Origin: an uncultured Prevotellaceae bacterium
Lineage (GTDB): Bacteria; Bacteroidota; Bacteroidia; Bacteroidales; Muribaculaceae
Direction: 5' to 3'
DNA length: 64,000 bases
Assembly: GCA_900317325.1 (NCBI GenBank)
Contig: ONGE01000007.1
Location: forward strand, 29,244 to 93,243
Position 1 is the stretch's first letter. The number at the start of each line of letters is the position of its first letter. The translations under genes and the position numbers were made by a program. The notes below the pieces were generated by a model that saw only the letters and a program-made list of their open reading frames with translations, made no database searches and had not been told where the DNA came from. This document shows positions 1-8,345 of the stretch, piece by piece.

Positions 1-13
1 CGGTTATTTTAAC

Positions 14-21
14 TAATTTTG
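14..21 (+). promoter_or_regulatory. Bacteroidales -7 box for the helicase gene
   Basis: TAATTTTG matches the Bacteroidales -7 consensus TAnnTTTG and lies 23 bases before the helicase ATG. The -33 region falls outside the window. Confidence 0.5.
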
Positions 22-44
22 TGCTTTGATAGATTGAAGCCTGA

Positions 45-1382
45 ATGAAAGAGAAAGATTTATTGCAGGTAGTGAAGCAACGCTTGGGCATTGACGAACT
101 CAACGCCATGCAGCGTCAGGCACTGGATGTGTGGAAATCGGGCGGGGGAGACCTCGTGCTGTATTCCCCCACCGGGACGGGTAAGACTTTGGCGTTTGCA
201 CTGTGTGTGCTGCAGGCGCTCCAGCCCCCCATGCAGCAGTTGCAGGCGGTGGTGATGTCGCCCTCTCGCGAACTCGTGATTCAGACGGCCGATATCATGC
301 GCCAGTTGGCTGTGGGCTACAAGGTCACGCCTTGTTACGGCGGTCACACCGTCAGCGACGAGAAAGCCTCCCTGGCAGTCACGCCCGACATCATTGTGGC
401 AACACCCGGACGACTGCTCGACCACTACAAGCGTGGGCACATCAACCTGCGCGGTGCGCGACTGCTTGTGCTCGACGAGATGGACAAGTCGTTGGAATTG
501 GGGTTCGAAGACGAGATGCGTCAGCTCATCAAGCAGATGCCTCACTTGTCGCGTCGCATCCTGGCCTCGGCCACCGTGCTCGACGTTGTGCCCGACTATG
601 TGCGGCTGCACAATCCTTTCGTCCTTAATGTGTTGGAAAAGGCTGCACAGCCCGCCGAACGCATCAAGGTGTGGCAGGTGATGTCCGACGATAAAGATAA
701 ACTCGTGACCTTGCGCTCGCTGTTGCTGAGCCTGGATGGCGGCAAGACAATCGTGTTTGCCAACTATCGCGAGAGCGCTCAGCGCATCCATCAGTACCTC
801 GTCAAGGGCGGCATTGATGCCGGTCTGTATCATGGAGCAATGGAGCAACACGAGCGTGAACAGGCTGTCGCGATGCTCAATAATGGCAGCGTGACCGTGC
901 TGGTATCGACCGACCTGGCCGCTCGCGGTCTGGACATCGATACGGTGGAACACATCATCCACTACCATGTGCCAGTGAGCGAGCAGGCCTATATCCACCG
1001 TAACGGCCGCACGGCCCGCGTGGATGCCACGGGCAACGCCTATGTGATTACGGCACCCGATGAGTCGTTGCCCGATTGGGTGGTCATCGACGAGGAGTTT
1101 GTCCTGCATCCGGCCGCTGCCTTGCCGCGGGCACCGATGACGACCTTGTATTTCCAGGCTGGCAAGAAAGAGAAACTCTCGCGAGGCGACATCCTGGGAT
1201 TTATCGTGGCCAATGCCGGAATCGAAGCCTCGACGGTGGGGCGTATCGACGTGCGCGACCATTATGCGCTGGCTGCAGTGCCGCGGGCTCGGGCTCGCGA
1301 GGTGCTGCAATGTCTGCAAAGCGCCAAAATAAAGGGCAAAAAGGTCCGCATATCTATAATATTCACTAATAATATACGTTAG
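45..1382 (+). CDS. DEAD-box RNA helicase with DbpA-like RNA-binding domain
   Basis: ATP-dependent RNA helicase of 445 residues, probably acting in ribosome assembly or RNA remodelling in the cytoplasm. Visible motifs: Walker A SPTGTGKT (41-48), motif Ia PSRELVIQ (73-80), TPGR (120-123), motif II DEMD (144-147, a DExD variant of DEAD), SAT (175-177), and motif VI HRNGRTAR (318-325). The last 75 or so residues resemble the DbpA C-terminal RNA-binding domain, which in E. coli DbpA recognises 23S rRNA. The gene starts 23 bases after a -7 box and is followed by fbp in the same direction. The family assignment is firm. The DbpA-type substrate is inferred from the tail only. Confidence 0.9.
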   Translation: MKEKDLLQVVKQRLGIDELNAMQRQALDVWKSGGGDLVLYSPTGTGKTLAFALCVLQALQPPMQQLQAVVMSPSRELVIQTADIMRQLAVGYKVTPCYGGHTVSDEKASLAVTPDIIVATPGRLLDHYKRGHINLRGARLLVLDEMDKSLELGFEDEMRQLIKQMPHLSRRILASATVLDVVPDYVRLHNPFVLNVLEKAAQPAERIKVWQVMSDDKDKLVTLRSLLLSLDGGKTIVFANYRESAQRIHQYLVKGGIDAGLYHGAMEQHEREQAVAMLNNGSVTVLVSTDLAARGLDIDTVEHIIHYHVPVSEQAYIHRNGRTARVDATGNAYVITAPDESLPDWVVIDEEFVLHPAAALPRAPMTTLYFQAGKKEKLSRGDILGFIVANAGIEASTVGRIDVRDHYALAAVPRARAREVLQCLQSAKIKGKKVRISIIFTNNIR

Positions 1383-1424
1383 ATTAATAGTCATATACCT
1401 TAAACTTATAGCTATAGCAACACT

Positions 1425-3434
1425 ATGAAACCTTTAAAAAGAAAACGCGACATTTATTTCCTGAAGCTGCTATCGCGCAGTTTCCCCAATGTGGCAACCG
1501 CTAGCACCGAGATCATCAACCTCGAGGCTATCTTGAACCTGCCCAAGGGTACCGAGCATTTCCTGGCCGACCTGCACGGTGAGTACCTGGCCTTCCAGCA
1601 TGTGCTGCGCAACGCCAGCGGTACTATCAAGCGCAAGGTGGGCGAGATTTTCAACGACTCGTTGAGCACCCGCGAGCAGAAGGATCTGTGCACCCTCATT
1701 TACTATCCTGCCGAGAAGCTGGAACTGGTGAAAGAGGCTATCACCGACAAGGTTGAACTCAACGATTGGTACTTCATCACCATCAACAGGCTGGTGAAAG
1801 TGTGCCGCAACGTATCGTCAAAATACAGCCGTTCCAAGGTTCACAAGGCTCTGCCCGAGGATTTCTCCTACATCATCCAGGAGCTGCTCCACGAGCACAG
1901 CAGCGATCCCAACAAGCAGGCCTATGTCGACGTGATCATCAAGACCATCATCTCGACCCACCGTGTCGATGAATTCATCATCGCCATGTGCAACCTGATT
2001 CAGCAACTCACCATCGACATGCTGCACATCCTGGGTGACGTCTATGACCGTGGCCCCAGCCCCGACAAGATCATGGATGTCCTGGGCAGCTTCCACAACT
2101 TTGATATCCAGTGGGGCAACCACGATATCCTGTGGATGGGTGCCGCTGCGGGCAACGATTGCAGCATTGCCAATGTGCTGCGCATCGCCCTGCGCTACGG
2201 TAACCACGGCGTGCTCGAGGACGGTTACGGCATCAACTTGCTGCCGCTGGCCACTTTCGCCATGGATACCTATGCCGGCGACCCCTGTGAGCGCTTCCTC
2301 CCCAAGGACGGCAGTGCCAAGGATCCCGAGCGTGCCCGCACCGCCCAGCTCGTGGCTCAAATGCACAAGGCTATCAGCATCATCCAGTTCAAACTCGAGG
2401 CCGCTGCCATCAAGCGTCGTCCCGACTTTGACATGAAAGACCGCCTCTTGCTCGACAAGATGGACCTCAAGAAGGGCATCATCAAGATCAAGGGCAAGGA
2501 ATATGAACTGCTCGACACCAATTTCCCGACCGTCGATCCCAAGCACCCCTACAAGCTCACTCCCGAGGAGGAATCGATTGTCACCAAGCTGCACCAGTCG
2601 TTCACCGAGAGCGAGAAGCTGCGCAAGCACATGAAGTGCATGTTCCGCAACGGCTGTCTCTACACGATTGTCAACGGCAACCTGCTCTATCACGCTTCAA
2701 TCCCCCTGAACGAGGATGGTACGCTCAAGGATGTCACCATTCGCGGCGAGAAATTCCACGGCAAGGCACTGCTGAAGCGCGCCGGTACTCTCATCCGCAC
2801 GGCCTACTTCGGCTGCGACGATCCCGAGGAGCGTGCTTTTGCGCTTGACTACCTGTGGTACTTGTGGTGTGGTCAGGACTCTCCGGCATTCGACAAGAGC
2901 AAGATGGCGACCTTTGAGCGCTACTTCATTGCCGACAAGGATACCCACAAGGAGGTTAAGGGCGCCTATTACACCATGCGCGATAATCCCGAGGTGGTTG
3001 ACGCCATCCTTGACGAGTTCGGCGTAGTGGGCGAGCATCGCCACATCATCAACGGTCACGTGCCTGTCAAGACCATCAAGGGTGAGAATCCCATCAAGGC
3101 CGGTGGCAAACTCATGGTGATTGACGGTGGCTTCTCCAAGGCTTACCAGCCCGAGACCGGTATTGCCGGTTACACCCTGGTTTATCACTCGCGAGGCTTT
3201 GAACTCGTGCAACACGAGCCGTTCTCGTCGATCGACGAAGCCGTGCGTCTGGGTCAGGATATCAAGTCCACTCGCAGCCTGGTCGAACTGACCAACCATC
3301 GCATGCTCGTTAACGATACCGACATCGGCACCGAACTGCAGGCTCAGATCGAGGACCTCAAGGAACTCCTTGACGCTTACCGCTCTGGCGATATCAAGGA
3401 ACGCAACATCCGTCCGATCACCAACAAGCGCTAA
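1425..3434 (+). CDS. fbp: Fructose-1,6-bisphosphatase class III
   Basis: Gluconeogenic enzyme converting fructose 1,6-bisphosphate to fructose 6-phosphate. At 669 residues it has the usual length for class III (Firmicutes/Bacteroidetes) FBPases, which are unrelated to the 330-residue class I type. The metallophosphatase signature is intact: DLHGEY (from D49), GDVYDRG (204-210) and GNHD (231-234). Homology continues through ING-HVPVK and a C-terminal GGFSKAYQ block. It is expressed alone or with the upstream helicase (42-base gap) and ends at a strong terminator. Confidence 0.96.
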   Translation: MKPLKRKRDIYFLKLLSRSFPNVATASTEIINLEAILNLPKGTEHFLADLHGEYLAFQHVLRNASGTIKRKVGEIFNDSLSTREQKDLCTLIYYPAEKLELVKEAITDKVELNDWYFITINRLVKVCRNVSSKYSRSKVHKALPEDFSYIIQELLHEHSSDPNKQAYVDVIIKTIISTHRVDEFIIAMCNLIQQLTIDMLHILGDVYDRGPSPDKIMDVLGSFHNFDIQWGNHDILWMGAAAGNDCSIANVLRIALRYGNHGVLEDGYGINLLPLATFAMDTYAGDPCERFLPKDGSAKDPERARTAQLVAQMHKAISIIQFKLEAAAIKRRPDFDMKDRLLLDKMDLKKGIIKIKGKEYELLDTNFPTVDPKHPYKLTPEEESIVTKLHQSFTESEKLRKHMKCMFRNGCLYTIVNGNLLYHASIPLNEDGTLKDVTIRGEKFHGKALLKRAGTLIRTAYFGCDDPEERAFALDYLWYLWCGQDSPAFDKSKMATFERYFIADKDTHKEVKGAYYTMRDNPEVVDAILDEFGVVGEHRHIINGHVPVKTIKGENPIKAGGKLMVIDGGFSKAYQPETGIAGYTLVYHSRGFELVQHEPFSSIDEAVRLGQDIKSTRSLVELTNHRMLVNDTDIGTELQAQIEDLKELLDAYRSGDIKERNIRPITNKR

Positions 3435-3463
3435 CGCCCGCTTCTGTTGTGAGAATATTTGAC

Positions 3464-3497
3464 AAAACCGCCCGACTGGTAAAGTCCGGGCGGTTTT
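3464..3497 (+). terminator. Intrinsic terminator of fbp
   Basis: AAAACCGCCCGAC pairs with GTCCGGGCGGTTTT with one bulged C and an 8-base loop. It lies 30 bases after the fbp stop, and the A/T-rich ends allow action in both directions. Confidence 0.9.
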
Positions 3498-3776
3498 GCT
3501 GTTAGTTCTGAATCATCCTCCATGGCTTGGTAGGGGCTCGCCTTGGCGTGGCCGCATTTTTCAGCAATGCTAAACTCCGAGCTGCCAAATTATAAAGGTG
3601 TCCGTTATCCCGCGAGTATTCCATGATGGGTTTCGTTCATGTCATTGCCTTTTTTATCATTGTCAATAAACCATAAAGTGTTTTTTTAGTCCAAAGAGGT
3701 GTTGATTTTAAAATATTTACTATATTTGCGTGTTCAAACGACATTAATTCACATTATTCATTAAATATTAGCAAAA
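3498..3776. other. Spacer between fbp and the OmpA lipoprotein gene
   Basis: About 280 bases with no credible ORF and no recognised RNA. The second half is A/T rich and holds a -7 box (TATATTTG, 3721-3728) for the downstream gene. A TTG at 3702-3704 is a poor -33 candidate because the spacing is only 16. Confidence 0.5.
3721..3728 (+). promoter_or_regulatory. -7 box for the OmpA-family lipoprotein
   Basis: TATATTTG matches TAnnTTTG and sits 48 bases before the ATG. No good TTTG -33 element is present. Confidence 0.5.
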
Positions 3777-4466
3777 ATGAAAAAGACTTTATGTTTATTA
3801 CTGAGTGCAATGTTGATGCTTGGCATCTCGGGCTGTGATTCAATGAACAATGCTACCAAGGGTGGTCTGATTGGTGCTGGTGGCGGTGGCGCTTTGGGTG
3901 CTGGCATCGGCGCCCTCATCGGTAAGGGCAAGGGTGCTGCCATCGGCGGTGCTATCGGTGCCGTTGCTGGTGGTGTGGCTGGTACCCTCATTGGCAAGAA
4001 GATGGACAAGCAGGCTCGTGAGCTCGCTCAGATCGCCGGTGCTCAGGTTGACACCGTGACCGACGTGAACGGCTTCGAGGGCATTAAGGTGACCTTCGAC
4101 GAGGGCATCCTCTTCGCTTTCAACAGCTCCAAGCTGGGTCAGAAGGCTGAGAAATCACTCACCGACTTTGCCAAGTCGCTGATCAACAATCCTCAGACCG
4201 ATGTGCAGATTTACGGCCATACCGACAATGTTGGTACCCGCGCTGCCAATGAGAAGGTATCGAATGCTCGTGCAACCGAGGTGAAGAACTACCTGACCAA
4301 TGCCGGTGTACCCAAGGCTCGCATGACCAGCAAGGGTTTGGCTTATGATTATCCTGTTGCCAGCAATGAAACCGAGGCCGGCCGTGCCCAGAATCGTCGT
4401 GTTGAAATCTACATCACCGCCAACGAGGACATGATCAAGGCTGCTCAAGACGGCACTCTGGAATAA
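3777..4466 (+). CDS. OmpA-family outer-membrane lipoprotein (YiaD-like)
   Basis: 229-residue lipoprotein that should anchor the outer membrane to peptidoglycan. It has a lipobox ending at C20 (LGISGC), then a glycine-zipper stretch (about 28-75, dense in GG/GA pairs), which in related proteins packs into the membrane. An OmpA C-terminal peptidoglycan-binding domain follows (about 100-225) with YGHTDNVG and the conserved NRRVEI. The architecture matches E. coli YiaD. It is monocistronic between its own -7 box and a strong terminator, and the compact start suggests high expression. Confidence 0.92.
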   Translation: MKKTLCLLLSAMLMLGISGCDSMNNATKGGLIGAGGGGALGAGIGALIGKGKGAAIGGAIGAVAGGVAGTLIGKKMDKQARELAQIAGAQVDTVTDVNGFEGIKVTFDEGILFAFNSSKLGQKAEKSLTDFAKSLINNPQTDVQIYGHTDNVGTRAANEKVSNARATEVKNYLTNAGVPKARMTSKGLAYDYPVASNETEAGRAQNRRVEIYITANEDMIKAAQDGTLE

Positions 4467-4487
4467 TCACTGTTTCCGGTAAGTTTT

Positions 4488-4525
4488 AAAAAAGAGACAT
4501 CTCTTGCATGAGATGTCTCTTTTTT
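4488..4525 (+). terminator. Intrinsic terminator of the OmpA-family gene
   Basis: Perfect 16-bp inverted repeat built on AAAAAAGAGACATCTC around the loop TTGCAT, ending in a T run. It begins 21 bases after the stop. Confidence 0.95.
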
Positions 4526-4772
4526 GTGCAAGTGGTTTATATATAGCGACTTCAGTGTTCCGCTGGTTTAAGTTTTGGAAAACTATTTTACCATGTTGAA
4601 AAATTAAAATACTGATTTTCAGTTAATTAAAAATTATTTTGAAAAACTTTAGAAAAATTGCCTGAAATTTTGTTGTTCAAAAAATTCATATTACCTTTGC
4701 GAGGATTTTGCCGATTTGGCAGAACCCTGCATTTTTTATCCTTAAAAACTTAAGATTTACAACAAAATAGCA
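4526..4772 (+). other. Leader and promoter region of nrdJ
   Basis: A/T-rich spacer with no ORF. The promoter at 4669-4699 leaves a leader of roughly 65-70 bases. I see no long conserved structure of the cobalamin riboswitch type, and the leader is too short to hold one. Confidence 0.5.
4669..4699 (+). promoter_or_regulatory. Promoter of nrdJ
   Basis: TTTG (4669-4672), a 19-base spacer and TACCTTTG (4692-4699) match the Bacteroidales sigma-ABfr consensus in both boxes and in spacing. Confidence 0.8.
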
Positions 4773-7340
4773 ATGGAAGAAAAAACCTACACTTATCAAC
4801 AAGCTTACGAGGCTTCGTTGAAGTACTTCGACGGCGATGAACTTGCCGCCAGAGTATGGGCAACGAAGTATGCCTTGAAGGACTCGTTCGGCCATCTGTA
4901 TGAATTGACGCCCGACGACATGCACCGTCGCATCGCGCGTGAGATCGCCCGTATCGAGAACAAGTATCCTAATCCCTTGAGTGAAGACCGTCTGTTTGAC
5001 CTGATGAGTCATTTCCGCTATATCGTGCCTCAGGGTAGTCCCATGGCTGGCATCGGCAACAATTTCCAGGTCGGTTCGTTGAGCAACTGCTTTGTCGTCG
5101 GCCTCGATGGTGAGCCCGACAGCTATGGAGGCATCCTCAAGATTGACGAGGAGCAGGTGCAGCTCATGAAGCGTCGTGGCGGTGTGGGACATGACTTGTC
5201 GCACATCCGTCCCAAGGGCTCGCCCGTCAAGAACAGTGCTTTGACCTCGACTGGTCTGGTGCCGTTCATGGTGCGTTACAGCAACAGCACCCGCGAGGTG
5301 GCTCAGGACGGTCGCCGCGGTGCCTTGATGCTCACCGTAAGCATCAAGCATCCCGATGCCGAGTCGTTCATCGATGCCAAGATGGAAGAGGGTAAGGTGA
5401 CCGGCGCTAACGTGTCGGTGCGTATCGACGACGCTTTCATGCAGGCTGCTGTCGATGGCAAGCCTTATCGTCAGACTTATCCCGTCGATAGTGACAAGCC
5501 CGTCTACGAGCAGGAGACCGATGCGGCTAGGCTTTGGGCCAAGATTGTTCACAACGCTTGGAAGAGCGCCGAGCCCGGCATCCTGTTCTGGGACACCATC
5601 ACCCGCGAGTCGGTGCCCGACTGCTATGCCGACCTGGGCTTCAAGACCATCTCGACCAATCCCTGCGGCGAGATTCCCTTGTGTCCCTACGACAGCTGCC
5701 GCTTGATCGCCATCAACCTGTACAGCTATGTGAAGAATCCCTTTACGCCCGAGGCCAGCTTCGACTATGAGCTCTTTGCCGAGCACGTGGCTTGTGCCCA
5801 GCGCATGATGGATGACATCATCGATCTGGAGATGGAGAAGATCGAGAAGATTCTCGACAAAATCAAGTCCGACCCCGAGACCACTGAGGTCAAGACCACC
5901 GAGATGAACCTGTGGAACAAGATCCGCACCAAGACCCTCAAGGGCCGTCGCACCGGTGTGGGCACGACCGGCGAGGGCGACATGATCGCCGCTATGGGCC
6001 TGCGCTATGGCACCCCCGAGGCCACCGAGTTCTCGGTGAGTGTTCACAAGGCTCTGGCACTGGCTGCTTACGGTTCATCGGTACAGATGGCCAAGGAGCG
6101 CGGCGCATTTGAAATCTATGACGCCAAGCGCGAGGAAAACAATCCCTACATCAATCGCATTCGCGAAGCTGATCCGAAACTCTATGATGAAATGAAGAAG
6201 TATGGTCGCCGCAACATCGCTTGCCTGACCATCGCCCCGACTGGCACCACCAGCCTGCTGACGCAGACCACCTCGGGCATCGAGCCTGTGTTCATGCCGG
6301 TTTACAAGCGTCGCCGCAAGGTGAATCCCAGCGACAAGGACGTGCATGTTGACCTGGTTGACGAGAACGGTGATTCGTTCGAGGAGTTCATCGTCTATCA
6401 CCACAAGCTCATCACTTGGATGAATGTCAACAACATTCCCGTGCGCCGCGACTACACCCAGGAGGAACTCAACGACATCGTCGCCAGGTCGCCTTATTAC
6501 AAGGCTACGGCCAACGATGTGGACTGGGTCAACAAGGTGCGCATGCAGGGTGAGGTGCAGAAGTGGGTGGATCACAGCATCAGCGTGACCATCAACCTGC
6601 CCAACGACATCAGCGAGGAAATGGTGGGCAAACTCTACGTCGAGGCTTGGCGCAGCGGCTGCAAGGGCTGCACCGTCTATCGCGACGGCTCGCGCACCGG
6701 TGTGCTCGTGGCCCTGAGCGACAACGACAAGAAGAAGGAAAAGGAGAAAGAGAATGCCGAGAACAATGCCGGTCGCTACATCGCCGAGGAGGAACACATC
6801 CTCAAGCGCCCCGTAGAACTCGAGGCCGACGTCGTGCGTTTCCAGAACAAGAAGGAGAAGTGGATTGCCTTTATCGGACTCATCGATGGCCGTCCCTACG
6901 AGATCTTCACCGGTATTGCCGACGATGATGAGGGCATCTTCTGCCCCAAGTCGGTCACCAAGGGCAAGATCATCAAGGCCGTGGGCGAGGATGGCGTGAA
7001 GCGCTACGACTTCCAGTTCATCAACAAGCGCGGATTCAAGACCACCATCGAGGGCCTGAGCGAGAAGTTCAACCCCGAGTTCTGGAACTACGCCAAGCTC
7101 ATTTCGGGTGTGTTGCGTTACGGTATGCCCATTCCCCAGGTGCTTAAACTCGTGAGCAGCCTGGAGCTGGACAGCCAGTCCATCAACACCTGGAAGATGG
7201 GTGTGGAGCGCGCCCTCAAGCGTTACATCCACAACGGCGAGGCCGCAGCCGAGAAGTGCCCCAACTGCGGCCAGAACACGCTGGTTTATCAGGAGGGTTG
7301 CCTCATCTGCACCAACTGTGGCACCTCCCGCTGCGGTTAA
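4773..7340 (+). CDS. nrdJ: Adenosylcobalamin-dependent ribonucleotide reductase (class II)
   Basis: Makes deoxyribonucleotides from ribonucleotides using adenosylcobalamin as radical source. At 855 residues it carries the class II hallmarks: SLSNC with redox Cys106, NPCGE with the thiyl Cys298 and Glu300, the APTGTTS substrate loop, and a C-terminal cysteine-rich tail (CPNC and CLICTNC) that shuttles reducing equivalents. A charged linker of Lys/Glu repeats (about residues 650-670) separates the barrel from the tail domain. It is a single gene between its own promoter and terminator. No class Ia or class III reductase gene is in this window, so B12 dependence of the whole cell cannot be judged. 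Confidence 0.95.
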   Translation: MEEKTYTYQQAYEASLKYFDGDELAARVWATKYALKDSFGHLYELTPDDMHRRIAREIARIENKYPNPLSEDRLFDLMSHFRYIVPQGSPMAGIGNNFQVGSLSNCFVVGLDGEPDSYGGILKIDEEQVQLMKRRGGVGHDLSHIRPKGSPVKNSALTSTGLVPFMVRYSNSTREVAQDGRRGALMLTVSIKHPDAESFIDAKMEEGKVTGANVSVRIDDAFMQAAVDGKPYRQTYPVDSDKPVYEQETDAARLWAKIVHNAWKSAEPGILFWDTITRESVPDCYADLGFKTISTNPCGEIPLCPYDSCRLIAINLYSYVKNPFTPEASFDYELFAEHVACAQRMMDDIIDLEMEKIEKILDKIKSDPETTEVKTTEMNLWNKIRTKTLKGRRTGVGTTGEGDMIAAMGLRYGTPEATEFSVSVHKALALAAYGSSVQMAKERGAFEIYDAKREENNPYINRIREADPKLYDEMKKYGRRNIACLTIAPTGTTSLLTQTTSGIEPVFMPVYKRRRKVNPSDKDVHVDLVDENGDSFEEFIVYHHKLITWMNVNNIPVRRDYTQEELNDIVARSPYYKATANDVDWVNKVRMQGEVQKWVDHSISVTINLPNDISEEMVGKLYVEAWRSGCKGCTVYRDGSRTGVLVALSDNDKKKEKEKENAENNAGRYIAEEEHILKRPVELEADVVRFQNKKEKWIAFIGLIDGRPYEIFTGIADDDEGIFCPKSVTKGKIIKAVGEDGVKRYDFQFINKRGFKTTIEGLSEKFNPEFWNYAKLISGVLRYGMPIPQVLKLVSSLELDSQSINTWKMGVERALKRYIHNGEAAAEKCPNCGQNTLVYQEGCLICTNCGTSRCG

Positions 7341-7381
7341 GCTCCCGAGACACCTGTTAATGTAAAGCAAAAGTCAACTGT

Positions 7382-7412
7382 AAAGGCGCGTCCCACGATA
7401 GGGCGCGCCTTT
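7382..7412 (+). terminator. Intrinsic terminator of nrdJ, partly bidirectional
   Basis: AAAGGCGCG-T-CCC pairs with GGGCGCGCCTTT with a bulged T and ends in TTTTT. It may also serve the convergent YwqG-family gene. Confidence 0.88.
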
Positions 7413-7472
7413 TTATTGTCGTCGGAAACTAAAAGATCGTTTCTTGAGACTCAACCTATAGGATGAATGGCA

Positions 7473-8309
7473 TCAGCCGCAGTCCCAGCAGTAGTAGGGA
7501 TGGGTGAAGTCGAGGTTGTCGAGGTCGTTGCGGTTGATGAAGATGAAGCCGCTGCCCATGTCACCCCACATGACCACCTCCTTGTTGTCGATGCTGGAGA
7601 ATTGGGAATCGAGTTGGAACAGCAGGACATCGTGGCGATCGATGTCACGTCGGGCGTCTTCCTGGGTGAAGACGGGATAGCCGAGCATCTGGTGGCAGGG
7701 ACGTCGCATGCCCATATTTCGCTCAAAATACAGGCAATCGTCGTTATCAAGGTACTGATACCACATCTGGTCGTTATGCTCAACACCAGTGATTTCCTTG
7801 ATGATTTCAAAGAATAGACGGTTGAAGCGTCCGTCACTCACGCCCATGGGGGTCGGCTCTACCACCACGTCAATAGCCACTTCGCGCTTTACAGGGGTGA
7901 GCGCCTCATCTACAGTGTCGTGTGTGGGTACATCGGCGAGCGTGCCATTTTGCAGCACTTGTTCGTGATAGACAACCTTAAAACCACTGCCGTCCTCGTC
8001 ATAGTTGCCGCGGCAGCCGTACATGCGCTCTGTATCCAGGCTGATGAACCACTGCAACATCCCGTGCTCGGACAACGGGGCTTTCAGACCAGCCTCCGAA
8101 CAGTTCACCTGCATGACCATGAGCATGGGTTTGCCTTGACTGTCAACCGGGTATTGCAAGTCGGCTGGCCAATAGGGTTTGCCGCCAATTTTGCTGCCCA
8201 TGATTGATGGCTCACGTTTCTCGTTGAGCACAAGGCGATAATGGTCTGTTGTTGTGCGCCGAGTGATTTCCTCGGCAATGCGCAACGCGCGTTCACTTGC
8301 TTGATTCAT
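7473..8309 (-). CDS. YwqG/DUF1963 family protein
   Basis: 278-residue soluble protein without signal peptide or membrane segment, resembling the YwqG (DUF1963) family. Family features seen are the N-terminal KIGGKPYWP block, a central beta-rich region with MLMVMQVNC, and the C-terminal WGDMGSGFIFINRND motif. The family has a known fold but no established reaction, so I assign none. It follows the fucosidase gene by 36 bases, and that gap is made of a seven-base repeat that also supplies the GGAG-like ribosome binding site. Confidence 0.8.
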   Translation of the reverse strand: MNQASERALRIAEEITRRTTTDHYRLVLNEKREPSIMGSKIGGKPYWPADLQYPVDSQGKPMLMVMQVNCSEAGLKAPLSEHGMLQWFISLDTERMYGCRGNYDEDGSGFKVVYHEQVLQNGTLADVPTHDTVDEALTPVKREVAIDVVVEPTPMGVSDGRFNRLFFEIIKEITGVEHNDQMWYQYLDNDDCLYFERNMGMRRPCHQMLGYPVFTQEDARRDIDRHDVLLFQLDSQFSSIDNKEVVMWGDMGSGFIFINRNDLDNLDFTHPYYCWDCG

Positions 8310-8316
8310 AACAACT

Positions 8317-8344
8317 CCTAACCTTTAACCTTTAACCTTTAACC
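8317..8344 (-). repeat. Seven-base tandem repeat TTTAACC, four units
   Basis: On the plus strand CCTAACC is followed by three TTTAACC copies, filling nearly the whole spacer between GH29 and YwqG. Read with the genes it is AGGTTAA repeated, and the last unit runs into the YwqG ribosome binding site. The same unit recurs at 12302-12333. Confidence 0.85.
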
Positions 8345-8345
8345 T

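Noticed and set aside
4526-4772. Possible cobalamin riboswitch upstream of the B12-dependent reductase
   Set aside because: The promoter at 4669-4699 leaves too short a leader and I see no long conserved helix series. A covariance search would settle it.
4686-7370. Two long minus-strand frames (453 and 431 codons) opposite nrdJ
   Set aside because: Same codon-bias effect. nrdJ is intact and conserved over its full length.
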